From Streptomyces sp. NBC_00193 (GTDB lineage: Bacteria; Actinomycetota; Actinomycetes; Streptomycetales; Streptomycetaceae), in NCBI RefSeq assembly GCF_026342735.1, contig NZ_JAPEMM010000001.1:5394001-5458000 (forward strand): a stretch of 64,000 nt of DNA, given 5' to 3'. Made by a program: the position numbers and the translations under genes. Shown here piece by piece: positions 56,327 to 64,000 of this stretch. Under the pieces are notes generated by a model that was given only the letters and a program-made list of their open reading frames with translations, was not told where the DNA came from and made no database searches. How positions within the stretch are numbered: the first letter of the stretch is position 1; every line of letters starts with the position of its first letter.

Positions 56327-57184
56327 GTGCCCCCAGTACAGACCGTCGCCACCATCCGGCGGATCACGCCCGTCGGGGCCTACCACCACCTCGTCCTCGA
56401 CGCCCCCGGCGTCACCGGGGTGCGCCCCGGACATTTCGGCGCCCTCGCCATCGGCGGCCGGGACACGAGCACACTGCTCCGCCGCGCGTTCTCCATCCAC
56501 CGCGCCGACCCCGGCACCGGCACCGTCGAGTTCGTCTTCGCCGAGGCCGGCCGCGGAACCAGGGCGCTGGCCGCGCACCGCCCTGGCGACACCGTGGACC
56601 TCATCGCCCCCCTCGGCACCCCCTTCCCGCTCCCCGACGGCCCGGTCGGGGCGGTCCTCGTCGCCGGCGGCTACGGCAGTGCGCCGATGTTCGCCCTCGC
56701 CGAGGAGATCCTCGGGCGCGGCGGCCGGGTCGCCTTCGTGCTCGGTGCGGCCACCGAGGACCGGCTGTTCGGAGTCGAGCGGGCCCACGCCCTCGCCGAG
56801 CACGTGTACGTGGTGACCGACGACGGTTCCGCCGGACGGCGGGGCCGGGTGACCGACGTGCTCCCCGAGGCCATCACGGTGACCGGCGCCACCGAGGTCC
56901 ACTCCTGCGGTCCGATGGGCATGCTCAAGGCCGTCACGGAGATCGCCACCGCCGCCGGAGCCGCCAGCCACACCGCGGTCGAGGAGGCCATGGCCTGCGG
57001 GATCGGGATCTGCATGAGCTGCGTCCTGCCCGTCACCGGCCCCGACGGCGTCACCCGTTTCCTTCGCTCCTGCACATCCGGCCCCGTTTTCGACGGCACC
57101 AGCGTCCGCTGGGACGACGCCGGAACCCTGCCCGCGGACCTCGAAGGCGCGGCCGCGATGACCCCGAAGGCGAGCCACCGGTGA
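56327..57184 (+). CDS. pyrK: Dihydroorotate dehydrogenase B electron transfer subunit
   Basis: FAD/[2Fe-2S] protein of 285 residues that passes electrons from class 1B dihydroorotate dehydrogenase to NAD+. FAD motif RRAFSIH (near 49-55), NAD-binding VLVAGGYGSAPMF (near 110-122) and an iron-sulphur set Cys224-x4-Cys229-x2-Cys232-x16-Cys249 are complete. GTG at 56327 with GGAG eight bases upstream. Its stop overlaps the catalytic-subunit GTG (GTGA). Confidence 0.9.
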   Translation: MPPVQTVATIRRITPVGAYHHLVLDAPGVTGVRPGHFGALAIGGRDTSTLLRRAFSIHRADPGTGTVEFVFAEAGRGTRALAAHRPGDTVDLIAPLGTPFPLPDGPVGAVLVAGGYGSAPMFALAEEILGRGGRVAFVLGAATEDRLFGVERAHALAEHVYVVTDDGSAGRRGRVTDVLPEAITVTGATEVHSCGPMGMLKAVTEIATAAGAASHTAVEEAMACGIGICMSCVLPVTGPDGVTRFLRSCTSGPVFDGTSVRWDDAGTLPADLEGAAAMTPKASHR

Positions 57185-58173
57185 GTCCTCTGAGCCCTCT
57201 GAATCCCGTAGCCCCCGTAGCCCCCGTAGACGTCGACATGTCGGCGCCCCTCGGTGCCCGCGTCACCCTCCCCAATCCCGTCTCCACCGCCTCCGGCTGC
57301 GCCGGATACGGCCGCGAGCTGCACCGGTTCACGCCCCTGCACGAGCTCGGCACCATCACCACCAAGACCGTGATGCCCTACGTCCGCTCCGGCAGGGCCA
57401 CTCCGCGGATGGCCGAGACCCCCAGCGGGATGCTGAACTCCATCGGGCTCCAGGGCTCCGGGATCGACCACTTCGTCGAGCACGAGCTGCCCTGGCTGGC
57501 CGAGCGCGGGGCGCGGGTGCTCGTATCGGTCGCGGGGGAGCGGACGGAGGAGTTCGCCGAGGCGGCGGCCCGGCTGACCGGGCAGCCCGGGGTGGTCGGC
57601 ATCGAGGCCAACATCTCCTGCCCCAACGTCGCGAACCGCGGTCTCGTCTTCGCCTGCGACGCCGACGCCTCCTTCGAGGTGGTCAAGGCGGTCAAGGCGG
57701 CGGCCGACCCCGCACTGCCCGTCTACGCCAAGCTGACCCCCGACGTGACGCGGATCACCGACATCGCGGCCGCGTGCACGGACGCGGGCGCCGACGGCCT
57801 CTCGATGATCAACACCGTCCTCGGGATGGCCATCGACACCGACACCATGCGCCCGGCCCTCGCCGGGGTCACCGGAGGCCTCTCCGGCCCGGCGATCCGG
57901 CCCGTCGCCGTCCGCTGCGTCTTCCAGGTGTACGGGGCCATGCTGACCGGCGCCGTGCGGCGGGTCCCCATCCTCGGGATGGGCGGGATCGCCTCCGGCC
58001 GGGACGCGCTCGAATTCGTCCTCGCCGGAGCTTCGGGCGTGGCGGTCGGGACCGCCCTGTTCAACGATCCGTCCGCGCCCCTGAGGATCCGCGACGACCT
58101 GCGCGCGGCACTCGCCGTACGCGGGATCGGGGCGTTCGAGGACGCCGTCGGGCTGGCTCATCGCACTCTTTGA
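57181..58173 (+). CDS. pyrD: Dihydroorotate dehydrogenase, class 1B catalytic subunit
   Basis: FMN enzyme of 330 residues. The catalytic base is Cys147 in NISCPNV, which marks class 1, and the adjacent pyrK marks class 1B (NAD+). PVSTASGCAGYG and GMGGIASGRDALEFVLAGAS are FMN-phosphate motifs. The N-terminus has a short repeated Pro-Val-Ala stretch (residues 2-18), so translation may start at Met20 instead. It is the second orotate-forming enzyme in the cluster. Confidence 0.9.
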   Translation: MSPLSPLNPVAPVAPVDVDMSAPLGARVTLPNPVSTASGCAGYGRELHRFTPLHELGTITTKTVMPYVRSGRATPRMAETPSGMLNSIGLQGSGIDHFVEHELPWLAERGARVLVSVAGERTEEFAEAAARLTGQPGVVGIEANISCPNVANRGLVFACDADASFEVVKAVKAAADPALPVYAKLTPDVTRITDIAAACTDAGADGLSMINTVLGMAIDTDTMRPALAGVTGGLSGPAIRPVAVRCVFQVYGAMLTGAVRRVPILGMGGIASGRDALEFVLAGASGVAVGTALFNDPSAPLRIRDDLRAALAVRGIGAFEDAVGLAHRTL

Positions 58174-58268
58174 CGAAATTCGAACGTCCTTCACCGGACA
58201 AATCCGGGGTGGTTTGTCTGTGATGTACGGTTCAGTGGAGGCTGACCAGGACTTTTCGTCCGTTCTCG

Positions 58269-58297
58269 CTGACTGGAGCGGCCATGGCCGCTAGTCT
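58269..58297 (+). promoter_or_regulatory. Putative promoter for sIHF
   Basis: CTGACT (58269-58274), a 17-bp spacer and TAGTCT (58292-58297) resemble a housekeeping promoter. It lies about 120 bases before the sIHF start, in the 245-bp gap after the class 1B pyrD. Confidence 0.4.
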
Positions 58298-58418
58298 CCG
58301 AGCAGAGTGAACGAGCAGCGATCGAGCACCACCGCTGTTCGGGCGCTCGCCTGGTGTGATGCCTTCCGGCATTCCACTGGTCCGTATCCGACAGTTCGAC
58401 ATCCGAGGTGACGTAGGC

Positions 58419-58742
58419 GTGGCTCTTCCGCCCCTTACCCCTGAACAGCGCGCAGCAGCGCTCGAAAAGGCCGCCGCGGCTCGCCGGGAGCGGGCCGAGG
58501 TGAAGAATCGACTCAAGCACTCCGGCGCCTCCCTCCATGACGTCATCAAGATGGGTCAGGAGAACGACGTCATCGGCAAGATGAAGGTTTCCGCTCTTCT
58601 GGAGTCCCTGCCCGGCGTCGGCAAGGTGCGCGCCAAGCAGCTCATGGAGCGCCTCGGCATCTCCGAGTCCCGGCGTGTCCGAGGTCTCGGTTCCAACCAG
58701 ATCGCCTCTCTGGAGCGCGAGTTCGGCGGTAACGCCGCCTAA
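58419..58742 (+). CDS. sihf: Integration host factor, actinobacterial type (sIHF)
   Basis: Nucleoid-associated DNA-binding protein of 107 residues, the length known for Streptomyces sIHF/mycobacterial mIHF. The helix-two-turn-helix region has SLPGVGKVRAKQLMERLGIS (near 61-80). It affects DNA topology, sporulation and antibiotic production. GTG at 58419 with GAGG about ten bases upstream gives the known N-terminus (MALPPLTPEQR). gmk follows after 61 bp. Confidence 0.95.
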   Translation: MALPPLTPEQRAAALEKAAAARRERAEVKNRLKHSGASLHDVIKMGQENDVIGKMKVSALLESLPGVGKVRAKQLMERLGISESRRVRGLGSNQIASLEREFGGNAA

Positions 58743-58803
58743 GGCGTCGTCCGAAGTTCTCCCGGCGTTCTCAGGCAGTCCCGAGAAGCTGGATAATCGC
58801 TCT

Positions 58804-59367
58804 ATGGCAGCAGAGGTTCGTCCGCGGCTGACCGTGCTCTCCGGCCCTTCGGGGGTCGGCAAGAGCACGGTCGTCGCGCATATGCGCAAGGTTCACCCCG
58901 AGGTCTGGCTCTCGGTGTCGGCCACCACCCGCAAGCCGCGGCCCGGTGAGCGACACGGAGTCCACTACTTCTTCGTCAACGACGACGAGTTCGACAAGCT
59001 GATCGCCAATGGCGAGCTGCTGGAGTGGGCCGAGTTCGCGGGCAACCGCTACGGCACACCGCGCGGCGCAGTGCTGGAACGCCTGGAGAACGGCGAGCCG
59101 GTCCTGCTGGAGATCGATCTCCAGGGCGCACGGCTCGTACGCGAGTCCATGTCCGAGGCCCAGCTGGTCTTCCTGGCTCCTCCGAGCTGGGACGAACTGG
59201 TCCGCCGGCTCACCGGCCGGGGCACCGAAACGGCGGAGGTAGTCGAGCGCAGGCTCGGCGCCGCCAAGATCGAACTGGCTGCCGAATCCGAGTTCGACAC
59301 CACCCTGGTCAACACCTCGGTCGAGGACGTCGCGCGCGAGCTGCTAGCCTTGATGAATGTCGTCTGA
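58804..59367 (+). CDS. gmk: Guanylate kinase
   Basis: Converts GMP to GDP; 187 residues. P-loop GPSGVGKST (near 15-23), the GMP-binding TTRKPRPGE and EWAEFAGNRYGTP segments are standard. ATG at 58804 has no strong ribosome site; nearby alternatives upstream would add a few residues. The gmk-rpoZ pairing is widespread. Confidence 0.95.
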   Translation: MAAEVRPRLTVLSGPSGVGKSTVVAHMRKVHPEVWLSVSATTRKPRPGERHGVHYFFVNDDEFDKLIANGELLEWAEFAGNRYGTPRGAVLERLENGEPVLLEIDLQGARLVRESMSEAQLVFLAPPSWDELVRRLTGRGTETAEVVERRLGAAKIELAAESEFDTTLVNTSVEDVARELLALMNVV

Positions 59368-59446
59368 TCGTTGACCGGTGTTCAACCGGTCCGGACGGTC
59401 CACATTCGACACTTCTAGGTCTTACCCCATCTTCGGAAGGTAGAGC

Positions 59447-59719
59447 GTGTCCTCTTCCATTACTGCGCCCGAGGGCATCATCAACCCGCCGATCGACGAG
59501 CTGCTCGAGGCCACGGACTCGAAGTACAGCCTCGTGATCTACGCGGCCAAGCGCGCGCGTCAGATCAACGCGTACTACTCGCAGCTCGGTGAGGGCCTGC
59601 TCGAGTACGTCGGCCCGCTGGTGGACACCCACGTCCACGAGAAGCCGCTTTCGATCGCGCTGCGCGAGATCAACGCGGGTCTGCTGACCTCCGAGGCCAT
59701 CGAGGCCCCGGCTCAGTAA
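59447..59719 (+). CDS. rpoZ: RNA polymerase omega subunit
   Basis: Small assembly subunit of RNA polymerase, 90 residues, with the conserved KYSLVIYAAKRARQINAYY segment. GTG start with GGAAGGTAGAGC upstream. Ends in a terminator. Confidence 0.96.
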   Translation: MSSSITAPEGIINPPIDELLEATDSKYSLVIYAAKRARQINAYYSQLGEGLLEYVGPLVDTHVHEKPLSIALREINAGLLTSEAIEAPAQ

Positions 59720-59738
59720 GGCACGAGTTTTCCTTTCA

Positions 59739-59773
59739 CCACAGGCCCGGCAGGTCATCTGCCGGGCCTGTGG
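59739..59773 (+). terminator. Terminator after rpoZ
   Basis: A perfect 15-bp stem (59739-59753 with 59759-59773) and a GTCAT loop. Short GTGTGTCA direct repeats follow before coaBC. Confidence 0.85.
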
Positions 59774-59836
59774 TGTGTCAGTGGTGTGTCATGGGTTTCA
59801 TGGGTGTCATAGCGGTCATCAGCCGAAGGGGCGTGT

Positions 59837-61054
59837 GTGGTGGGTAAGCCGAAGGTCGTGCTCGGAGTCAGCGGCGGGATCGCCGCTTACAAGGCGTGCG
59901 AGCTGCTGCGCCGGCTGACCGAGTCCGGGCACGACGTGCGCGTGGTGCCGACGGCGGCGTCGCTGAACTTCGTCGGGGAGGCCACCTGGGCCGCCCTCTC
60001 GGGGAACCCGGCCTCCACCGAGGTCTGGGAGAGCGTCCACGAGGTGCCGCACGTGCGCATCGGGCAGTCCGCCGACCTCGTGGTCGTCGCCCCGGCCACC
60101 GCCGACATGCTCGCCAAGGCCGCCCACGGGCTGGCCGACGACCTGCTCACCAACACCCTGCTCACCGCACGCTGCCCGGTGGTGTTCGCACCCGCGATGC
60201 ACACCGAGATGTGGGAGCACCCGGCCACGCAGGAGAACGTGGCCACGCTGCGCCGCCGCGGCGCCGTGGTCATCGAGCCGGCGGTCGGCCGGCTCACCGG
60301 CAAGGACACCGGCAAGGGGCGGCTGCCCGACCCCGAGGAGATCTTCGAGGTGTGCACAAGGGTCCTGGCCCGGGGGGTGGCCGAGCCCGACCTCGTCGGC
60401 CGGCACGTGGTGATCAGCGCGGGCGGTACGCGCGAGCCCCTGGACCCGGTCCGCTTCCTCGGCAACCGCTCCTCCGGCAAGCAGGGCTACGCCCTCGCCC
60501 GTACCGCGGTCGCCCGCGGGGCCCGGGTCACCCTGGTCTCCGCCAACACCGCGCTCGCCGACCCCGCCGGGGTGGACCTCGTACGGGTCGGGACGGCCCT
60601 GCAGCTGCGCGAGGCCGTGCTCAAGGCCGCCGCGGACGCCGACGCGGTGGTGATGGCCGCGGCCGTGGCCGACTTCCGGCCGGCCGAGTACGCGGGCGGA
60701 AAGATCAAGAAGAAGGACGGGCAGGAGCCCGCACCGGTCACCCTTGTACGTAATCCGGACATTCTCGCGGAGATTTCCGCCGACCGGGCCCGGGAGGGCC
60801 AGGTGGTGGTGGGTTTCGCCGCCGAGACCGACGACGTACTCGCCAACGGGCGGAGCAAGCTCCTCCGCAAGGGATGTGACCTTCTCGTCGTCAATGAGGT
60901 GGGTGAGGCGAAGACCTTCGGTTCCGAGGAGAACGAGGCGGTCATCCTGTCCTCCGACGGAAGCGAGCTCGCCGTCCCCTACGGTCCGAAGGAATCGCTC
61001 GCGGACGTCATTTGGGATCAGGTCGCCCCGCGACTCGCGGCGCGACGCGCCTGA
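59837..61054 (+). CDS. coaBC: Bifunctional phosphopantothenoylcysteine decarboxylase / phosphopantothenate-cysteine ligase
   Basis: CoA synthesis enzyme of 405 residues. The N-terminal flavoprotein CoaC domain has VGVSGGIAAYKACEL, catalytic His in VHEVPHVRIG and PAMHTEMW. The C-terminal CoaB domain starts with the SAGGTREPLDPVRFLGNRSSG segment (near 194-214). GTG at 59837; another GTG three bases later is equally possible. A 117-bp gap follows the rpoZ terminator region. Confidence 0.95.
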   Translation: MVGKPKVVLGVSGGIAAYKACELLRRLTESGHDVRVVPTAASLNFVGEATWAALSGNPASTEVWESVHEVPHVRIGQSADLVVVAPATADMLAKAAHGLADDLLTNTLLTARCPVVFAPAMHTEMWEHPATQENVATLRRRGAVVIEPAVGRLTGKDTGKGRLPDPEEIFEVCTRVLARGVAEPDLVGRHVVISAGGTREPLDPVRFLGNRSSGKQGYALARTAVARGARVTLVSANTALADPAGVDLVRVGTALQLREAVLKAAADADAVVMAAAVADFRPAEYAGGKIKKKDGQEPAPVTLVRNPDILAEISADRAREGQVVVGFAAETDDVLANGRSKLLRKGCDLLVVNEVGEAKTFGSEENEAVILSSDGSELAVPYGPKESLADVIWDQVAPRLAARRA

Positions 61055-61249
61055 GCGGAGGCTCTTTCCGCAGGCTGATCCTTGGGTAAGAATGGAGTGT
61101 CGCAGGTCACACGGCTCCCATAGGGCGAGACGGGTGGTCCGGCGAACGGTGGCGACCGATAAACTGCAGCCGGAACGTGATCGGGCGCAGCCTCCGATGA
61201 GGTTCCACCAATATTTCAGCCAGCAGCCGCTGCAACCCCAGGGAGCGTT

Positions 61250-62458
61250 GTGTCCCGTCGTCTCTTCACCTCGGAGTCTGTGACCGAGGGTCACCCCGAC
61301 AAGATCGCTGACCAGATCAGCGACACCATCCTCGACGCGCTCCTCACCGAGGACCCCACCTCGCGCGTCGCCGTGGAGACCCTCATCACCACCGGTCTCG
61401 TCCACATCGCGGGAGAGGTGACGACGAAGGCGTACGCGCCGATCGCGCAGCTCGTCCGCGACAAGATCCTCGAGATCGGCTACGACTCCTCGAAGAAGGG
61501 CTTCGACGGCGCCTCCTGCGGCGTGTCGGTGTCCATCGGCGCACAGTCCCCGGACATCGCGCAGGGCGTCGACACCGCGTACGAGAAGCGGGTCGAGGGC
61601 GACGAGGACGAGCTCGACAAGCAGGGTGCCGGCGACCAGGGCCTGATGTTCGGGTACGCCTGCGACGAGACCCCCGAGCTCATGCCGCTCCCGATCCACA
61701 TCGCGCACCGCCTGTCCAAGCGGCTGTCCGAGGTTCGCAAGAACGGGACCATCCCGTACCTGCGTCCCGACGGCAAGACCCAGGTCACCATCGAGTACGA
61801 CGGCGACAAGGCCGTCCGCCTCGACACGGTCGTCGTGTCCTCGCAGCACGCGGCGGACATCGACCTGGACTCGCTGCTCGCCCCGGACATCCGCGAGTTC
61901 GTCGTCGAGCACGTCCTGAACCAGCTGGTCGAGGACGGCATCAAGCTCGACACCGAGGGCTACCGCCTCCTGGTCAACCCCACCGGCCGCTTCGAGATCG
62001 GCGGCCCGATGGGCGACGCCGGCCTGACCGGCCGCAAGATCATCATCGACACCTACGGCGGCATGGCCCGTCACGGTGGCGGCGCCTTCTCGGGCAAGGA
62101 CCCGTCCAAGGTCGACCGCAGCGCCGCGTACGCCATGCGCTGGGTCGCCAAGAACGTGGTCGCCGCCGGTCTGGCCTCGCGCTGCGAGGTCCAGGTCGCG
62201 TACGCGATCGGCAAGGCCGAGCCCGTCGGTCTGTTCGTCGAGACCTTCGGCACGCACAAGGTCGACGTCGAGAAGATCGAGAACGCCATCGCCCAGGTCT
62301 TCGACCTGCGTCCGGCCGCGATCATCCGCGACCTCGACCTGCTCCGCCCGATCTACGCCCAGACCGCCGCCTACGGCCACTTCGGCCGTGAGCTGCCGGA
62401 CTTCACCTGGGAGCGCACCGACCGCGTGGACGCCCTGCGGACCGCTGCCGGTCTGTAG
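61250..62458 (+). CDS. metK: S-adenosylmethionine synthetase
   Basis: Makes SAM from methionine and ATP; 402 residues. Signatures GHPDKIADQISD and GAGDQGLMFGYA, and GGGAFSGKDPSKVDRSAAY near 277-295, are intact. GTG start. SAM level influences antibiotic production in Streptomyces. The 195-bp leader shows a TAAGAATG element but no recognised riboswitch. Confidence 0.97.
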   Translation: MSRRLFTSESVTEGHPDKIADQISDTILDALLTEDPTSRVAVETLITTGLVHIAGEVTTKAYAPIAQLVRDKILEIGYDSSKKGFDGASCGVSVSIGAQSPDIAQGVDTAYEKRVEGDEDELDKQGAGDQGLMFGYACDETPELMPLPIHIAHRLSKRLSEVRKNGTIPYLRPDGKTQVTIEYDGDKAVRLDTVVVSSQHAADIDLDSLLAPDIREFVVEHVLNQLVEDGIKLDTEGYRLLVNPTGRFEIGGPMGDAGLTGRKIIIDTYGGMARHGGGAFSGKDPSKVDRSAAYAMRWVAKNVVAAGLASRCEVQVAYAIGKAEPVGLFVETFGTHKVDVEKIENAIAQVFDLRPAAIIRDLDLLRPIYAQTAAYGHFGRELPDFTWERTDRVDALRTAAGL

Positions 62459-62480
62459 GACCCAGGAGCAACCGTTCGAC

Positions 62481-62515
62481 GGACGGCCCCGGACCCTCGT
62501 GGTCCGGGGCCGTCC
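62481..62515 (+). terminator. Terminator after metK
   Basis: GGACGGCCCCGGACC (62481-62495) and GGTCCGGGGCCGTCC (62501-62515) form a perfect 15-bp stem with a CTCGT loop, 22 bases after the metK stop. Confidence 0.88.
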
Positions 62516-62567
62516 GTGCGTGCGGGCCCGTCCGCCGTTGTCGGTGGGGTTTGGTAAGAATGCGGGT

Positions 62568-64000
62568 GTGAGCAGCACCAATGACGCGGGGGAGCGGAGC
62601 GGGCCGGGCGGTCCGCCGGAGCAGCTCGCGCTGATGCGGGAGATGGTTGCCGAGGCGAAGGCCAAGGCGCCCAAGGCCAAGCCGCGGACCTGGCGGGGGG
62701 CTTCCGTCGCCGAGGAACTGCCCGTGGCCCGGGTCCTCGTGAACAAGGGCGTGCTCCACCTCGACCGGCTCTTCGACTACGCGGTCCCCGCCGAGCTCTC
62801 CGAGTCCGCCCAGCCCGGCGTCCGCGTCCGGGTCCGCTTCGGCGCGGGCTCCCACCGGGTCCACGGCGGCCGCCGCGAGGGCGGCGGGCTCATCGACGGC
62901 TTCGTCATCGAGCGCCGCGCCGAGTCCGACTACAACGGAGCCCTCGCGGCCCTCGCCCAGGTCGTCTCGCCCGAGGTCGTGCTCGGCCCCCGGATGCTCG
63001 CCCTCGCCCGCGCCGTCGCCGACCGGTACGCCGGCAGCCTCGCCGACGTGCTCCAGCTCGCCCTGCCCGCGCGCAGCGCCCGCGCCGAGTCCAAGCCGTC
63101 CCCCGAACCGCTGCCCCCGCCGGCCGCGCCCCGGCCCGCGGGCTGGGAGCGGTACGGAGCCGGCCCCGGCTTCCTGCGGGCCCTGGCGGGCGGCGGGACC
63201 CCGCGCGCCGTGTGGACGGCCCTGCCCGGCCCCGGCTGGGCCGACGAGCTGGCCCGCGCCATGGCCGCCACCCTCGCCTCCGGGCGCGGCGCCCTCGCGG
63301 TGGTCCCCGACGGGCGCACCGCGGCCCGCGTCGACGCGGCGCTCACCGCCCTGCTCGGCGAGGGGCGCCACGCGCTGCTGACCGCCGAGTCGGGACCGGA
63401 GAAGCGCTACCGCGAGTGGCTGGCCGTCAGCCGGGGCTCGGTGCGCGCCGTGGTCGGCACCCGGGCCGCGATGTTCGCTCCCGTACGGGACCTCGGGCTC
63501 GTCGCGGTCTGGGACGACGGCGACTCCAGCCACAGCGACGACCGCGCCCCCTTCCCGCACGTGCGGGAGGTGCTGGAACTGCGCGCGGTCACCGACGGCT
63601 GCGGCTTCCTGGTGGGCAGCACCAGCTGCACGGTGGAGGCCGCACAGCTCGTCGAGTCCGGCTGGGCCCGGCCGCTGGTCGCCGACCGCGACACGGTGCG
63701 CACGTGCGCGCCCCGGATCCGGACCGTCGGAGACGAGCTGCTGGCCCGGGACGGGGCCGCGCGGGCCGCCCGGCTGCCCAGCCTGGCGTGGGAGACCGTA
63801 CGGGAGGGGCTGAAGACCGGGCCCGTGCTCGTCCAGGTGCCGCGGCGCGGCTACGTGCCCCGGCTGGCTTGCGAGCGGTGCCGGACGCCCGCGCGGTGCA
63901 CCGTCTGCGCGGGGCCCCTGGAGGCGCCCGACGCGCGGGACCTGCACTGCGGGTGGTGCGGGCGGGCCGAGCCGGCCTGGCACTGCGAGGAATGCGGATC
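62568..64000 (+). CDS. priA: Primosomal protein PriA, 5' part (runs off window)
   Basis: First 477 residues of the replication-restart protein. GTG at 62568 gives a hydrophilic leader, then the DNA-binding domain (VLVNKGVLHLDRLFDY). The helicase core is degenerate: the Walker A region reads TALPGPGWADEL without Gly-Lys-Thr, and the DEAH position reads VWDDGDSSHSDD. A zinc-binding part (CERCRTPARCTVC, then CGWCGR and CEECG) follows to the window end. Actinobacterial PriA is known to lack clear helicase motifs. Confidence 0.93.
   Translation, partial: MSSTNDAGERSGPGGPPEQLALMREMVAEAKAKAPKAKPRTWRGASVAEELPVARVLVNKGVLHLDRLFDYAVPAELSESAQPGVRVRVRFGAGSHRVHGGRREGGGLIDGFVIERRAESDYNGALAALAQVVSPEVVLGPRMLALARAVADRYAGSLADVLQLALPARSARAESKPSPEPLPPPAAPRPAGWERYGAGPGFLRALAGGGTPRAVWTALPGPGWADELARAMAATLASGRGALAVVPDGRTAARVDAALTALLGEGRHALLTAESGPEKRYREWLAVSRGSVRAVVGTRAAMFAPVRDLGLVAVWDDGDSSHSDDRAPFPHVREVLELRAVTDGCGFLVGSTSCTVEAAQLVESGWARPLVADRDTVRTCAPRIRTVGDELLARDGAARAARLPSLAWETVREGLKTGPVLVQVPRRGYVPRLACERCRTPARCTVCAGPLEAPDARDLHCGWCGRAEPAWHCEECG

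Noticed and set aside
61055..61249. A SAM riboswitch before metK
   Set aside because: I looked for the core segments of SAM-I and SAM-IV (such as the GGCAACC region) and did not find them in order; the similarity seen is too weak.

Overview
The window is a very GC-rich actinobacterial chromosome segment that I assign to Streptomyces. The reasons are the frequent GTG starts, the developmental regulator BldD with its c-di-GMP motifs, the 107-residue nucleoid protein sIHF, the actinobacterial phosphatidylinositol mannoside genes, and a gene order that matches, from memory, the S. coelicolor pgsA-to-priA housekeeping region. Almost all genes lie on the + strand, in short operons with ATGA or GTGA overlaps. 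No tRNA, rRNA or CRISPR array was seen.

Layout. 1-2628: end of pgsA, a PIM acyltransferase and pimA. 2684-3777: an intact IS481-family insertion sequence with a CCTAGC target duplication. 3773-5012: two small membrane-protein genes. 5166-6682: pdxS-pdxT (PLP synthesis). 6740-10019: yebC, then ruvC-ruvA-ruvB. 10185-14200: yajC, secD, secF, apt. 14474-16909: relA. 16992-19213 (minus): a DUF349 protein and a membrane-anchored cyclophilin. 19367-21347: an MBL hydrolase and hisS. 21462-25060 (minus): an ABC transporter and two-component system cassette. 25197-28083: a VKOR-like protein, rarA and a secreted HNH lipoprotein. 28088-29645: a DUF2470 gene behind an iron box, divergent from rpsD. 29682-31949 (minus): a STAND ATPase. 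32113-37921: two small membrane proteins, alaS, ruvX, mltG. 37928-41735: aroE, aroC, aroK, aroB. 41871-44908: a P-loop kinase, a degenerate M24 peptidase, efp, nusB. 45085-45585 (minus): bldD. 45826-58173: a pyrimidine cluster pyrR-B-C, a PH-like gene, carA-carB, pyrD(class 2), pyrF, then a second dihydroorotate dehydrogenase of class 1B (pyrK plus catalytic subunit). 58419-64000: sIHF, gmk, rpoZ, coaBC, metK and the start of priA.

How the genes work together. The region combines UMP synthesis, shikimate-to-chorismate synthesis, PLP, CoA and SAM synthesis, Holliday-junction processing, Sec export, stringent response and translation factors. Visible control includes a PyrR-binding leader over the pyrR Shine-Dalgarno, two abutting BldD boxes upstream of bldD, and a DtxR/IdeR-type iron box between the DUF2470 gene and rpsD.

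Less ordinary elements are an interspersed GC-rich repeat family (five intergenic loci, one a compound inverted repeat), two dihydroorotate dehydrogenase classes in one cluster, an M24 peptidase homologue beside efp with three of five metal ligands changed, and an IS whose transposase stop codon comes from its target duplication. I found no clearly new multi-gene system; these are the best leads.
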